Assembly (NCBI RefSeq): GCF_029626155.1
Contig: NZ_JARUBL010000001.1
Location: forward strand, 7,344,501 to 7,408,500
Direction of reading: 5' to 3'
Length of the DNA stretch: 64,000 bases
Origin: Solwaraspora sp. WMMD1047
GTDB lineage: Bacteria > Actinomycetota > Actinomycetes > Mycobacteriales > Micromonosporaceae
Below, in pieces: positions 1 to 7,922 of the stretch (position 1 is the first letter of the stretch; each line of letters begins with the position of its first letter). The position numbers were made by a program, and so were the translations under genes. A model generated the notes under the pieces. That model had not been told where the DNA came from, did no database searches, and worked only from the letters and a program-made list of their open reading frames with translations.

Positions 1-1212
1 GATCAGGAACTGGCCGTCCAGGCGTGGCCCGTCGTTGGCGGGTTGAAGCGTGAACTCGACTGTCTGGCCGCGGGGCCCCCGGCTCCAGGTGACAATCTCC
101 GCCGCGACGCGGTGAGCCAGCTCGCCGCCGCTGAGGCCGTGGCCGATGACGCCGATCTCGTGCCGGCGTCCACTGTCGGGGGTGTCGGCGGGTTCGGGTT
201 CGGCTGGGCGGAGGGTGAGGTAGGCCAGGTTGCCATCCTCGGTGATCGCCATCGACCGCCATGTCGACGAGGGGAGTCGGACGAGGCCGGTGGTGAGTGC
301 CTCGGCGCGGATCGGCATGGCGCTGATCGCGTTCGGCTGGGTGCAGGCCAGCCACAGCCACAGCATCTCGATCGACTCCATGCCGCCGAGGGTCACTCCG
401 GTCCACGCCTCGACGGCGGGCTGGCCCAGCACGTCTGCAAGCGGTACGGGGTCGATGGCTTGGTCCTGGTGGGCCTCCAGGTGGACCGACCCGTCCGGGG
501 CGAGCTGGATCATCGTGCGGGGGTCCGCCATGCTCCCGCGCAGGGGCATGAACCCACACAGCTCGCTGCGCGTGCTGCGCCAGCGGTGGCCGTCGTGCTC
601 GAAGGCGATGGCCCGGGTGGCGCTGCCCCGGATCCGGATCGGTGCGACGAGGCGCCCGTGCGGAGCGAGCTGCGTCAGCCACCCGGGAGGCAGGTCCCAG
701 ACCCCGACGGTGGCGATCATCCGGTCGTAGGGCGCCTCGGCGGGGTACCCATCCGCGCCATCGCCGCGGACGACCCGCACGTTGCGGATTCCCGCCACGT
801 CCAGCGCCGCCCGGGCGCCCGTGACGATGTCGTCGTCCACGTCGACCGAGACGACCTGGCCGCGCTCTCCAACAAGCCAGCCCAGCAGGCCGGCGTTGTA
901 TCCGGTGCCCGCGCCGGCCTCCAGCACCCGGTGGCCCGGCTCGACCCCGAGCATGTCGAGCATGGTCGCGACGATCCGGGGCTGGGACGCCGCGCTGATC
1001 ACCACGCCGTCCGCATCCTGCTTGGTCCGGACGATGTCGTCGGCGTAGGCATCGGTCAAGGCCGCCCCAGGCACGAAGGGGTGCCGGGGGACCGCGCGCA
1101 TCGCCGCTTCGATGCGCCCCGGCTGGATCACCCCCGCTGCCAAGAGGTGATCTACCAGTTCGCCGCAGAGACGCTCGGCGGTAACGGAGTCGTTCTCGTC
1201 AGTGACGGTCAC
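1..1212 (-). CDS. PCMT-family SAM-dependent methyltransferase (partial)
   Basis: The reading frame is open from a GTG at 1212 to the left edge, giving 404 residues without a stop; the C-terminus lies outside the window. The N-terminal part has the protein-L-isoaspartate methyltransferase layout: a 'VPRHPFVP' segment near residue 40, a 'SQP' segment before the SAM site, and the glycine-rich SAM motif VLEAGAGTGYNAGLL near residue 90. A further ~200-residue C-terminal extension is seen. Actinobacterial PCMT homologues of about 400 residues with such extensions are often RiPP-maturation methyltransferases (FxLD or ATP-grasp types), but no precursor peptide was recognised nearby. The start is tentative because there is no strong ribosome binding site; an internal ATG near residue 43 would leave out part of the fold. 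The overlapping + strand frame is a shadow. Confidence 0.82.
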   Translation of the reverse strand, partial: MTVTDENDSVTAERLCGELVDHLLAAGVIQPGRIEAAMRAVPRHPFVPGAALTDAYADDIVRTKQDADGVVISAASQPRIVATMLDMLGVEPGHRVLEAGAGTGYNAGLLGWLVGERGQVVSVDVDDDIVTGARAALDVAGIRNVRVVRGDGADGYPAEAPYDRMIATVGVWDLPPGWLTQLAPHGRLVAPIRIRGSATRAIAFEHDGHRWRSTRSELCGFMPLRGSMADPRTMIQLAPDGSVHLEAHQDQAIDPVPLADVLGQPAVEAWTGVTLGGMESIEMLWLWLACTQPNAISAMPIRAEALTTGLVRLPSSTWRSMAITEDGNLAYLTLRPAEPEPADTPDSGRRHEIGVIGHGLSGGELAHRVAAEIVTWSRGPRGQTVEFTLQPANDGPRLDGQFLI

Positions 1213-1806
1213 CGGGTCGAGGCTAGGTCACAAGACTGCCTTGCCTCGGCGACGACACGCGTGCGGCTGCGGGCCAGCTTGCTCTTGTCCGAACTCCCTG
1301 CGTGTCTCTTCTCAGGGCTGTACGCCGACGGCCCCTCGGCACCGAAACGGCGAATCGCGCGAACCGTCGACCTAGTGTGACTAGGCTCAACGTTCGAACG
1401 TGTGTTCCACCTCCGGGGGTGCTGGGGCCCGGTCAACCTGTGAGCCTCGTCTGGCTCTTTCGGCCCGACCGCGCGGAGCCCGACCACGATCGGGTGGTTG
1501 AACATCCAGGTAAGCCGGTTCACGCCGTAGGAAGGCGGACCGTCGAAGGGCGGTCGCGTCGAGGTTGTGCTGACGGACGGCGCTCGGGTGCAGGCGTACC
1601 GCCACGAGGTCATCCTCGGATGATTCGGAACGGGCATGCCCCCGCGTGCCCCTTCAACAGGTCCGCCGAGATAGGTGTGCCGACCCGCCCGACCATGCCC
1701 GGAACCGGTCGTTCGACGCTCGAGCGGCACAGGTCAACGCGCGTCGCAGATAAGCGTTACCGTCTCGTTCAGCTACGGAGCACAATGTGTCGATGGGGGG
1801 CGGGAG
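1213..1806. other. Intergenic region without a recognised gene
   Basis: This 594-bp stretch separates the leftward methyltransferase from the rightward HEPN-like gene. Several short frames cross it on both strands, but none has a ribosome binding site with coherent protein-like composition. It probably holds the divergent promoters. No convincing -35/-10 pair or repeat was found. Confidence 0.4.
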
Positions 1807-3078
1807 ATGAGCGTGTTCGCTGAGTTGGCGCAGGCAGACGAGCGTGCGCTGCTTTTCAGCCCTTACGGGCTCGGTGGGATGCTGGACCGTGACGACGCCC
1901 TCGCGTTTCAGCGTGCCTTGATCGCCGACGCGGTGCTGACCGACACGGTCCCACCCGGTCTGCGGAACAGCTTCGAGCGACTTCGCCAGAAGCACGCCCT
2001 CGGCGTGATCGACTACGAACAGTTCACCGAGGTCGCCGATGCAGCCATCGGCCTCTACGAACCCGCCCTGCGCGCACGGTTCGCCGAGTTCTACCACGGC
2101 CAGCCGATTCCATTCACTGACGAAGAGGGCACCGCGCAGCCGTTGATCAGCGACACGTATGACGACATTTTCGACTGGGTTCGGAAGCGCACCCTGCTCC
2201 TACCGCAACGTGACGGCCGACGGGTGCGCTTCAACGGCATGCTCACCGACCTTATGCGATGGGCGCGCGACCAGCGCCTTCTGCGTGGTCAGCGGGCCCG
2301 CCGGCACGAAGACCTGATCATTGATATCCGTAACGTGCTCAGTCACACCCGGCCGTACCACATCCGCACCCCGGTCGAGGCGACCGTGGAGTTCCGCGAC
2401 CTCGCGGAGTTCATCAATCAGCTCTGGGGCGTCGCCACCCCTGGCGGCAACCGGTACCCCGCGCCGGCCAGCCGCGAGATCATGGCGATCGGCTGGAGTC
2501 CGACAACCGGCGCACGGTCCATCGGATGGGCCGAGAGTCTCAACCCGGAAGAAGACCCGTCATGGCATTGGGTTCTGCTGCGCGCGGTGCCGGACGACCG
2601 CGACGTCGAGCGGTTCGACTCCCGGTATGCCACGACCCGATGGCCAGCCGATTACCTGTGGGGACCCGGCCCGGTCGCCGACGCGGTCGCCTGGCTCAAC
2701 AGCGATGGACCGGTGGCGGATGAGGTGGACATGGTCGACCGTCTCTACCTGCTGCGTCAGGACAGCAATCTGCTGTATCTGCCGCAGACGCCGGAGGTCT
2801 TCGCCGCGACGCCGCCGCAGCAGCGACGCGGCCGTTGGCGTCTGCTGCGCGCCGACAACCCCAACGATGCCTTCGTCTGCGTACGTGGCCTGCTCCAACC
2901 GGGCGAGAACCACAGCAACTGTGGGTGTCCGGTGCAGCGGCTGGCGAGCGGCTCCTGGAGCCACGTGCGCAAGAAGCTACGCCTTCTGCGGCCGGCTCTC
3001 GTGCCGCACCTGCCCGCCGATGTCCGAGTGCCGACGCCGGTGCCCTGGCGCCGCGCAGTCGAGATCCCGAGCAGCTGA
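1807..3078 (+). CDS. Hypothetical protein with HEPN-like RNxxxH motif
   Basis: This 423-residue protein starts at ATG 1807, a few bases after a GGGGGGCGGGAG ribosome binding site; the frame extends further upstream but that part looks non-coding. No full family was recognised. Around residues 170-185 it carries DLIIDIRNVLSHTR, in which R-N-V-L-S-H fits the HEPN RNase signature RNxxxH in its usual helical context. The C-terminal third contains HSNCGCPVQ, a possible metal or structural cysteine pair. It faces the DUF559/Vsr-like gene tail-to-tail with a 63-bp gap. HEPN RNases act in toxin-antitoxin and abortive-infection systems, so a conflict role is plausible. The HEPN call rests on one short motif. 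Confidence 0.7.
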   Translation: MSVFAELAQADERALLFSPYGLGGMLDRDDALAFQRALIADAVLTDTVPPGLRNSFERLRQKHALGVIDYEQFTEVADAAIGLYEPALRARFAEFYHGQPIPFTDEEGTAQPLISDTYDDIFDWVRKRTLLLPQRDGRRVRFNGMLTDLMRWARDQRLLRGQRARRHEDLIIDIRNVLSHTRPYHIRTPVEATVEFRDLAEFINQLWGVATPGGNRYPAPASREIMAIGWSPTTGARSIGWAESLNPEEDPSWHWVLLRAVPDDRDVERFDSRYATTRWPADYLWGPGPVADAVAWLNSDGPVADEVDMVDRLYLLRQDSNLLYLPQTPEVFAATPPQQRRGRWRLLRADNPNDAFVCVRGLLQPGENHSNCGCPVQRLASGSWSHVRKKLRLLRPALVPHLPADVRVPTPVPWRRAVEIPSS

Positions 3079-3141
3079 ACGACCTCGACCCGGACTCCCC
3101 GGCGTGTCGGTGACGGACCCTGAACGCCGCGCTGCAACAGG

Positions 3142-4527
3142 TCAGGCAGTGCGGAGGTCGGTGACGCCGAATGCCCGGAAAAGGTCTTCAAAGAACCGTT
3201 GGACCATGGTGCGGGTCTGCGGGTGGTCCTGTAGGTCCGCTGCCCCGAAGCGGAACACCTCGTACCCGCTCAGCTTCAGATCACGATCGGCACGCATGTT
3301 GGCCGCGTATGCGGTCGGGTCCGGCCGCCCATCGCTGGAGTAGTGCTGCGAACCGTCCACCTCCAGCACCACGCGCTGCCCGCGAGGCAGGAGGAGTAGA
3401 AAATCCATCCGGAACCTCAGCAGCGCCTCCTTCCCCCGCGCCTTGGCGGTCTTCGGATCCCAGTGCAACCAAACCTCCGGAAGCAACGCCGGGAGTTCGT
3501 GCACCGAAGCGCGAAATATGTCGTGGTAGAGATCGAAAAGGAGGATCTGCGGAGGTGAGTTCTCGGGCAAGCTCCTACGGAGGCGCCCGTAAAGTGTCCG
3601 CTTAGCCTCGTCGTCACCCTGAAACCCGTGCTTTTCTTTCCACCATGCCTGGAGGTCACACCACCGGATTCCATCGGCGCCGATAGGGCGGTCGTAGACG
3701 AGTACCGCGTCAGCATCTCCGACAATCTCGATCTCATTGTCGATGGCGTCACGAAAACGAATATCGGGCTTGGTCGGTGAGGCAAAGATCAGGTTCTTGG
3801 GCCGGCGGTTGCCCTGCGACCTGGTGGAGACGACGCTGAACACCGGGTAGCCACCGGCAATGCCCGTTTCCCGCAACTCGGCCCCGACATCGCGAAGGTG
3901 CGGGTTCACAGCACCGGCGATGGCTCGTTGCGTCGGTTCATCGAGAACGACCTCGGCGCAGGCCAAGCCTTCGAGGAAGAGCGCAAACCGCCGGTCGGAC
4001 GCCTCGAAAACACCGAGGTTGTCGAACAGCTCCTCTGTAGACCAATCGCCTGGGTTGCGGATCACATGTCGGCTGATCCGACCACGCAGACCGGCGTCCG
4101 GATTGAATAACGTGACGAACGAGTCGTCGTCCAAGACCCACAAGCGGCTCAGGAGGGCCATGAAGCGATCGGGGCTGCGGACGACATCAGCGAGGTCGAG
4201 GACACGCGCGATCTCGCGCCGAGTCCGCGTCGGTAGCACAAGCGGGCTCTCGGCGGCCCACAGAACGTCCTGGATGGCGTTACGAGCTCGTGCCTCCATC
4301 GCCACGTCGGCCAGAACACGTCTCGCGACCAGCGGTAGGTCAGAGTCAGGCAGAGCCGCGAAGCTCGCGGAAACCCGCTCGTGCTTCGTCCCCTCCTCCG
4401 GCGGCGTCGGCAGGCCGAGACGCTCACACGCCTCACCGAGAGTCGCGTGCGTGTTCCCGCTCCCGAGGCTCCCGATAACCGGCTGCAGAAGCTCGCGCAA
4501 CACCACGAGATCCATATCGCCCACCAT
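3142..4527 (-). CDS. AbiJ-like protein with C-terminal DUF559/Vsr-type nuclease fold
   Basis: This is a 461-residue protein starting at ATG 4527; ATG 4515 and an upstream in-frame ATG at 4620 are alternatives. The C-terminal ~100 residues have the Vsr/DUF559 type of PD-(D/E)XK architecture: RMDFLLLL, then VVLEVDGSQHY, a conserved R-A-D-R-D-L-K-L helix and GYEVFRFG. The N-terminal ~300 residues are helical and unassigned. Similar C-termini occur in AbiJ-related proteins, which are linked to abortive phage infection. The gene is convergent with the RNxxxH gene at 1807-3078, so the two could form a nuclease pair, but no shared promoter supports that. The nuclease fold is fairly certain and the defence role is inferred. 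Confidence 0.8.
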   Translation of the reverse strand: MVGDMDLVVLRELLQPVIGSLGSGNTHATLGEACERLGLPTPPEEGTKHERVSASFAALPDSDLPLVARRVLADVAMEARARNAIQDVLWAAESPLVLPTRTRREIARVLDLADVVRSPDRFMALLSRLWVLDDDSFVTLFNPDAGLRGRISRHVIRNPGDWSTEELFDNLGVFEASDRRFALFLEGLACAEVVLDEPTQRAIAGAVNPHLRDVGAELRETGIAGGYPVFSVVSTRSQGNRRPKNLIFASPTKPDIRFRDAIDNEIEIVGDADAVLVYDRPIGADGIRWCDLQAWWKEKHGFQGDDEAKRTLYGRLRRSLPENSPPQILLFDLYHDIFRASVHELPALLPEVWLHWDPKTAKARGKEALLRFRMDFLLLLPRGQRVVLEVDGSQHYSSDGRPDPTAYAANMRADRDLKLSGYEVFRFGAADLQDHPQTRTMVQRFFEDLFRAFGVTDLRTA

Positions 4528-4750
4528 CGAGCGATTCTGGCAGACGCGAGGCCAGGACATCGCCACCCGCAGACCTACCGCCAGGTGCGCTTCCGGCGAG
4601 GTAGACGCGCAGGGTGTCAACGCCGCCTCAGTCCAATCCAGACCAACCTGGCTCCGGCTGAATCCGGATCACCTCGATGGTCTTGTTGATCTTCAGTTGT
4701 CGGTCTGGCTGGCTGCGGGAACGCGGCCGAGGGTCACGGTCCTTGAGTCG

Positions 4751-4898
4751 TTAGCTGTCGCCTTTGATCGAGATGACCTCGACGTGGTGGACGAGGCGGT
4801 CGATCATGGTGGCGGTGACCACGTCGTCGCGGAAGACTTCACCCCACCGGCTGGAGGGCTTGCTTGATGTGACGATGAGTGATGCTCGTTCGTAGCGG
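4751..4898 (-). pseudogene. istB: IS21-family IstB ATPase remnant (C-terminal fragment)
   Basis: Read leftward, this stretch encodes RYERASLIVTSSKPSSRWGE followed by VFRDDVVTATMIDRLVHHVE and ends KGDS-stop at 4751. That is the C-terminus of the IS21 helper ATPase IstB, whose family consensus is RYER-S-I-TSN-PF--WG. The fragment is only ~49 residues, and the sequence upstream (higher coordinates) no longer matches the family. No IstA transposase or IS21 terminal repeat is visible. It is the scar of an old insertion. Confidence 0.75.
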
Positions 4899-5180
4899 CC
4901 TTGCGCGACCGTCAGGCGCTTTCGGTCGCGGAACGGGCGACCCCCGTCCGGCTGGTCGGCTGGCGCTGTTAACGTCAGGACGGTAGAACCTGGAGACTCG
5001 GACCATGGCCTGTCACTACACCCGAGACGTCGGTGACGTGACGTGTTGTCGTTCTGACTTGACGTGATGAAGCAGCTGAGTTGGGTTGGTTCGGCAACGA
5101 TATGGAAAGAGCGTTCGGCGCAGCGCTACATGAAGATGCGGACTAGACACAAGCTGTAGCGATCGGGTTGGCTTTATCCC
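4899..5180. other. Leader region upstream of the three-gene ATPase/nuclease unit
   Basis: No gene is recognised between the IstB scar and ATG 5181. The region is locally less GC-rich than its surroundings and probably holds the promoter for the unit at 5181-9953. A TTGACG hexamer occurs near 5058 without a good -10 partner. Confidence 0.35.
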
Positions 5181-5861
5181 ATGACTGAGGTCATGGTCCG
5201 GCGAGCGAGTCGGTGGCAGGACGCTGTCCGCTTGCTGCTGTTGATCTACACAGCGGCGAAGGAGATCGAGGAGGATCGCGCTGCGCCGCCTGATGCCGTG
5301 GGCGTCGTCCGCACCCAGGTTCGGCTTCAGAAGCTGGACTTTTGGGTCCGCTACCCCGACTACCTCGCGAACGAGTTGCTCAACGAGTATGACCAGCACC
5401 CCGACTCCCCCGGGCTCGTCGACGAGGCAGAGCGGATCCTGGCCTCGCGAGAACCGGACCTGCGGCGGTTTCCGATGCTACGGGGGCGCTTCGGTGCGTT
5501 CGAGCAGTTGGACAACGCGATGTCGGTGCTCGTTGAGAAGGGGTTGGCGCGCAAGCGCCAACGGGTGGGTGAGAAGCGGGTGATTCAGCACAACTATTAC
5601 CTGCTAGACAAGGGGTGCGCAACGGTGGACGAACTGCTCATACAGGCGCCGGCGTTGGCATGGTACGTCGAGCGGACACGGACCGTGGCCAACCTGGTCG
5701 ACGGCCTCGGAGGCACCGACATCAAGGAGCGGCAGTACCTGCAGCGCGACTACGCGGACACCCCGATCGGCTCGTACATCCCGCCGATCACGGCCCAGGC
5801 CCGGCAGCGGCTCGCCTTTATCCGGTCAGCGACCATGGCAGGCGCGGAGGTGACTCAATGA
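5181..5861 (+). CDS. Small first component of an SMC-like ATPase/nuclease system
   Basis: This is a 226-residue hydrophilic, mostly helical protein not assigned to a named family. It starts at ATG 5181, with no strong ribosome binding site. Its stop overlaps the start of the SMC-like ATPase by 4 bp (ATGA), indicating translational coupling. The middle (FPMLRGRFGAFEQLDNAMSV, then GLARKRQRVG and QHNYYLLDKG) resembles a winged-helix subunit reading LVEKGL-R-, as found in small accessory or 'middle' components of ABC three-component and condensin-like systems. The order small protein, coiled-coil ATPase, nuclease is the main clue to its role. The component assignment is inference from context. 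Confidence 0.8.
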   Translation: MTEVMVRRASRWQDAVRLLLLIYTAAKEIEEDRAAPPDAVGVVRTQVRLQKLDFWVRYPDYLANELLNEYDQHPDSPGLVDEAERILASREPDLRRFPMLRGRFGAFEQLDNAMSVLVEKGLARKRQRVGEKRVIQHNYYLLDKGCATVDELLIQAPALAWYVERTRTVANLVDGLGGTDIKERQYLQRDYADTPIGSYIPPITAQARQRLAFIRSATMAGAEVTQ

Positions 5862-7870
5862 GCGAAGGTCCCGGGACGCACACCCCGCCGTGGACCCCGC
5901 CGAGCCCGGGCGAGCTGTTGACAAGGGCGGCGGTGAAGAGTGACGCGAACCTTGCCGATGTCGAGGGGGTGCTGAACGACACCGGCGTCCGTATTCCTAG
6001 CCCGGTCCCGGGCCAGCGGCATATCCAGGCACGACGACTGCGCGTCGAGGGCACCAAGAAGACCGGCGAGACCTTCAGCATCGATCAGCACTTCACCCCC
6101 GGAGTTTGGGCGATCCTGCACCCCAGGAACTCCGCCGGGAAGACCAGCATGCTCGAGTATCTGGTGTGGGCGCTGCGAGGACGACCGCGGGATCTGACGC
6201 CCGACGTTTCCGCCTGGATGCGCCGCATCCGCGTCGACGCAACTGTCGGAGGTCAGCACGTTCGAGTCGCGCTGGATCAGGACACCACCCGAGCGAGACC
6301 GCACCTCGCGGGACGACTGCTCTCGGCGAACAGCCCGGACAGTCTCGTGGCTGCGATGGATGGGGAGATGCCTGTGCTCGCGAGCGCTGACGAAGAGCAG
6401 GTCGACCGGCTCATCGGCACGTTCATGATGGAATCACTCGGACTTGACTACACCTCGGTCTGGAACCCCAGCGGAGGTCTCGACGGCCAGGGGTCCGCTC
6501 AGGCACACGGCTGGCCGGCCTACTTCGGCGCCTGCTACCTCAACCCGGGCGGAGACAAGCTACTGCTGGGCGACGTTAGCGCCTCCGCTTCGCTGTCAGC
6601 CAGGCTGATGGAACTATTCATCGGGATCCCGTACGCATCGGTACTTACCCACCTCTCAGCCTTGCGGAAGCGGTACACGAAGGAGACCAACCAGGCCATC
6701 CAGCGCGCAAGCCAGGATCGCACCGCCCGCCAGGCAGAGCGTGAACAGTGGCAGCGCGAGCTTGACGACGTGACTCGTCGAATGACCGCCGCCCAGCAAT
6801 CAACCAACCCGCGCACGGAAGCAGCGTTGGCTGCGGTTGACGTGGCCCTCGCTGATCTCCGAACCGCCCGTCAAGCGCACACGATCGCCGAAGACGACCA
6901 TCGTGGCGCTGACACGGGACTGCTGATTGCCGAACAGCGGGTGATGGACGCCAAAGAAACGTGGCAGGCACGGCAGGTGCTGGGACGGTTGTCGCCGACC
7001 TGCTGCCCGCGGTGTGAGGCTCCCATAGAGCCAGACCGGCACGCCAGCGAACGAGAGGACGCCTCCTGCGCCGTCTGTACCAGACCGATGCCGGCGGTCG
7101 ACGCGGAGCTGGCCGAGGCGCAGATCGAGGAGCTGGAACAACAGCTCGCCGCGCAGCGAGCGACCCGACAGCAGACCGCTGACAAGCTCAAGGAGCGGGC
7201 AGCACAGCTACATGCCGCCCAGCAGCGCTACGAGAACGCCGTCTCCCGGCTCAATGAGATCGCTGTCGCCCCCGCATACCGGACGCTGCGAGAGTTGGAG
7301 ATCGAGGCCGCCCGTTTGGAGGGGCAGCTACGCGTGACGGGCAGTGCCGACGGCGGCGGCCGGGCTCCGACGGAGCAACGCAGGGAGCGGATCCTGACGG
7401 CGGTGCACGCCGTGGTAGAGGCTGCGGTCAAGGAGGCGGCCGAGCGTCTGTTTCCCGACCTCAACCGTGAGGTCGTCGATCTCGCGCGATCGTTCGGCGT
7501 CGCCAACCTCGACTCGGTCGACGTCAAACGCAACGGCCACCTCAACGCGGTTAAGGACGGCGAACACACCCCGTTCGGCGAGTTCAGTCGTGGCGAGCGC
7601 CTCCGGATGCGGATCGCGATGGTGATCGCCATGCTGCGGGTCAGCACTCAGCGCGGCGCCGCTGCCCACCCAGGCCTGCTGCTCATCGACGCAGTTGGCA
7701 GCGAGGAGGTCAACACGGAACCGGGACGCCTGCTCATCACGGAGCTGCACAGGCTCGCCGGCGAACTGCCTGGACTACAGATCATCCTCACTACGGCAAC
7801 GCCGGCCCTTGTCGAGGGCATCCTTCCGGCCGAGAGGATCATCACGACGGAGAAAGACCACATGTTCTGA
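5858..7870 (+). CDS. SMC/Rad50-like ATPase with zinc-hook-type CxxC pairs
   Basis: This is a 670-residue ABC-type coiled-coil ATPase. The N-terminal P-loop region reads ILHPRNSAGKTSMLE (residues 87-100): the GKT is kept but the first glycine of GxxxxGK[ST] is proline. A predicted coiled coil runs from ~265 to ~490. It is interrupted by CPRC (383-386) and CAVC (404-407), a zinc-hook or zinc-ribbon arrangement. The C-terminal lobe has an FSRGE signature (576-580) and LLLID (607-611) followed by GSEE, so the acidic residue normally next to the Walker B aspartate is displaced. The gene overlaps the upstream small gene by 4 bp and lies 52 bp before the nuclease gene. The family resembles ATPases of ABC-3C or Lamassu-type defence systems. 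Both ATP sites deviate from consensus, so ATPase activity is not certain. Confidence 0.88.
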   Translation: MSEGPGTHTPPWTPPSPGELLTRAAVKSDANLADVEGVLNDTGVRIPSPVPGQRHIQARRLRVEGTKKTGETFSIDQHFTPGVWAILHPRNSAGKTSMLEYLVWALRGRPRDLTPDVSAWMRRIRVDATVGGQHVRVALDQDTTRARPHLAGRLLSANSPDSLVAAMDGEMPVLASADEEQVDRLIGTFMMESLGLDYTSVWNPSGGLDGQGSAQAHGWPAYFGACYLNPGGDKLLLGDVSASASLSARLMELFIGIPYASVLTHLSALRKRYTKETNQAIQRASQDRTARQAEREQWQRELDDVTRRMTAAQQSTNPRTEAALAAVDVALADLRTARQAHTIAEDDHRGADTGLLIAEQRVMDAKETWQARQVLGRLSPTCCPRCEAPIEPDRHASEREDASCAVCTRPMPAVDAELAEAQIEELEQQLAAQRATRQQTADKLKERAAQLHAAQQRYENAVSRLNEIAVAPAYRTLRELEIEAARLEGQLRVTGSADGGGRAPTEQRRERILTAVHAVVEAAVKEAAERLFPDLNREVVDLARSFGVANLDSVDVKRNGHLNAVKDGEHTPFGEFSRGERLRMRIAMVIAMLRVSTQRGAAAHPGLLLIDAVGSEEVNTEPGRLLITELHRLAGELPGLQIILTTATPALVEGILPAERIITTEKDHMF

Positions 7871-7922
7871 CAGCTCACTAAGACCGGCCGTCGGAAGCTG
7901 CGGCGTCAACGGGGAGGACACG

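Noticed and set aside
43-1380. Long + strand ORF at the left edge
   Set aside because: The minus strand encodes a clear PCMT-type methyltransferase across the same bases; the + frame is low-complexity and has no ribosome binding site.
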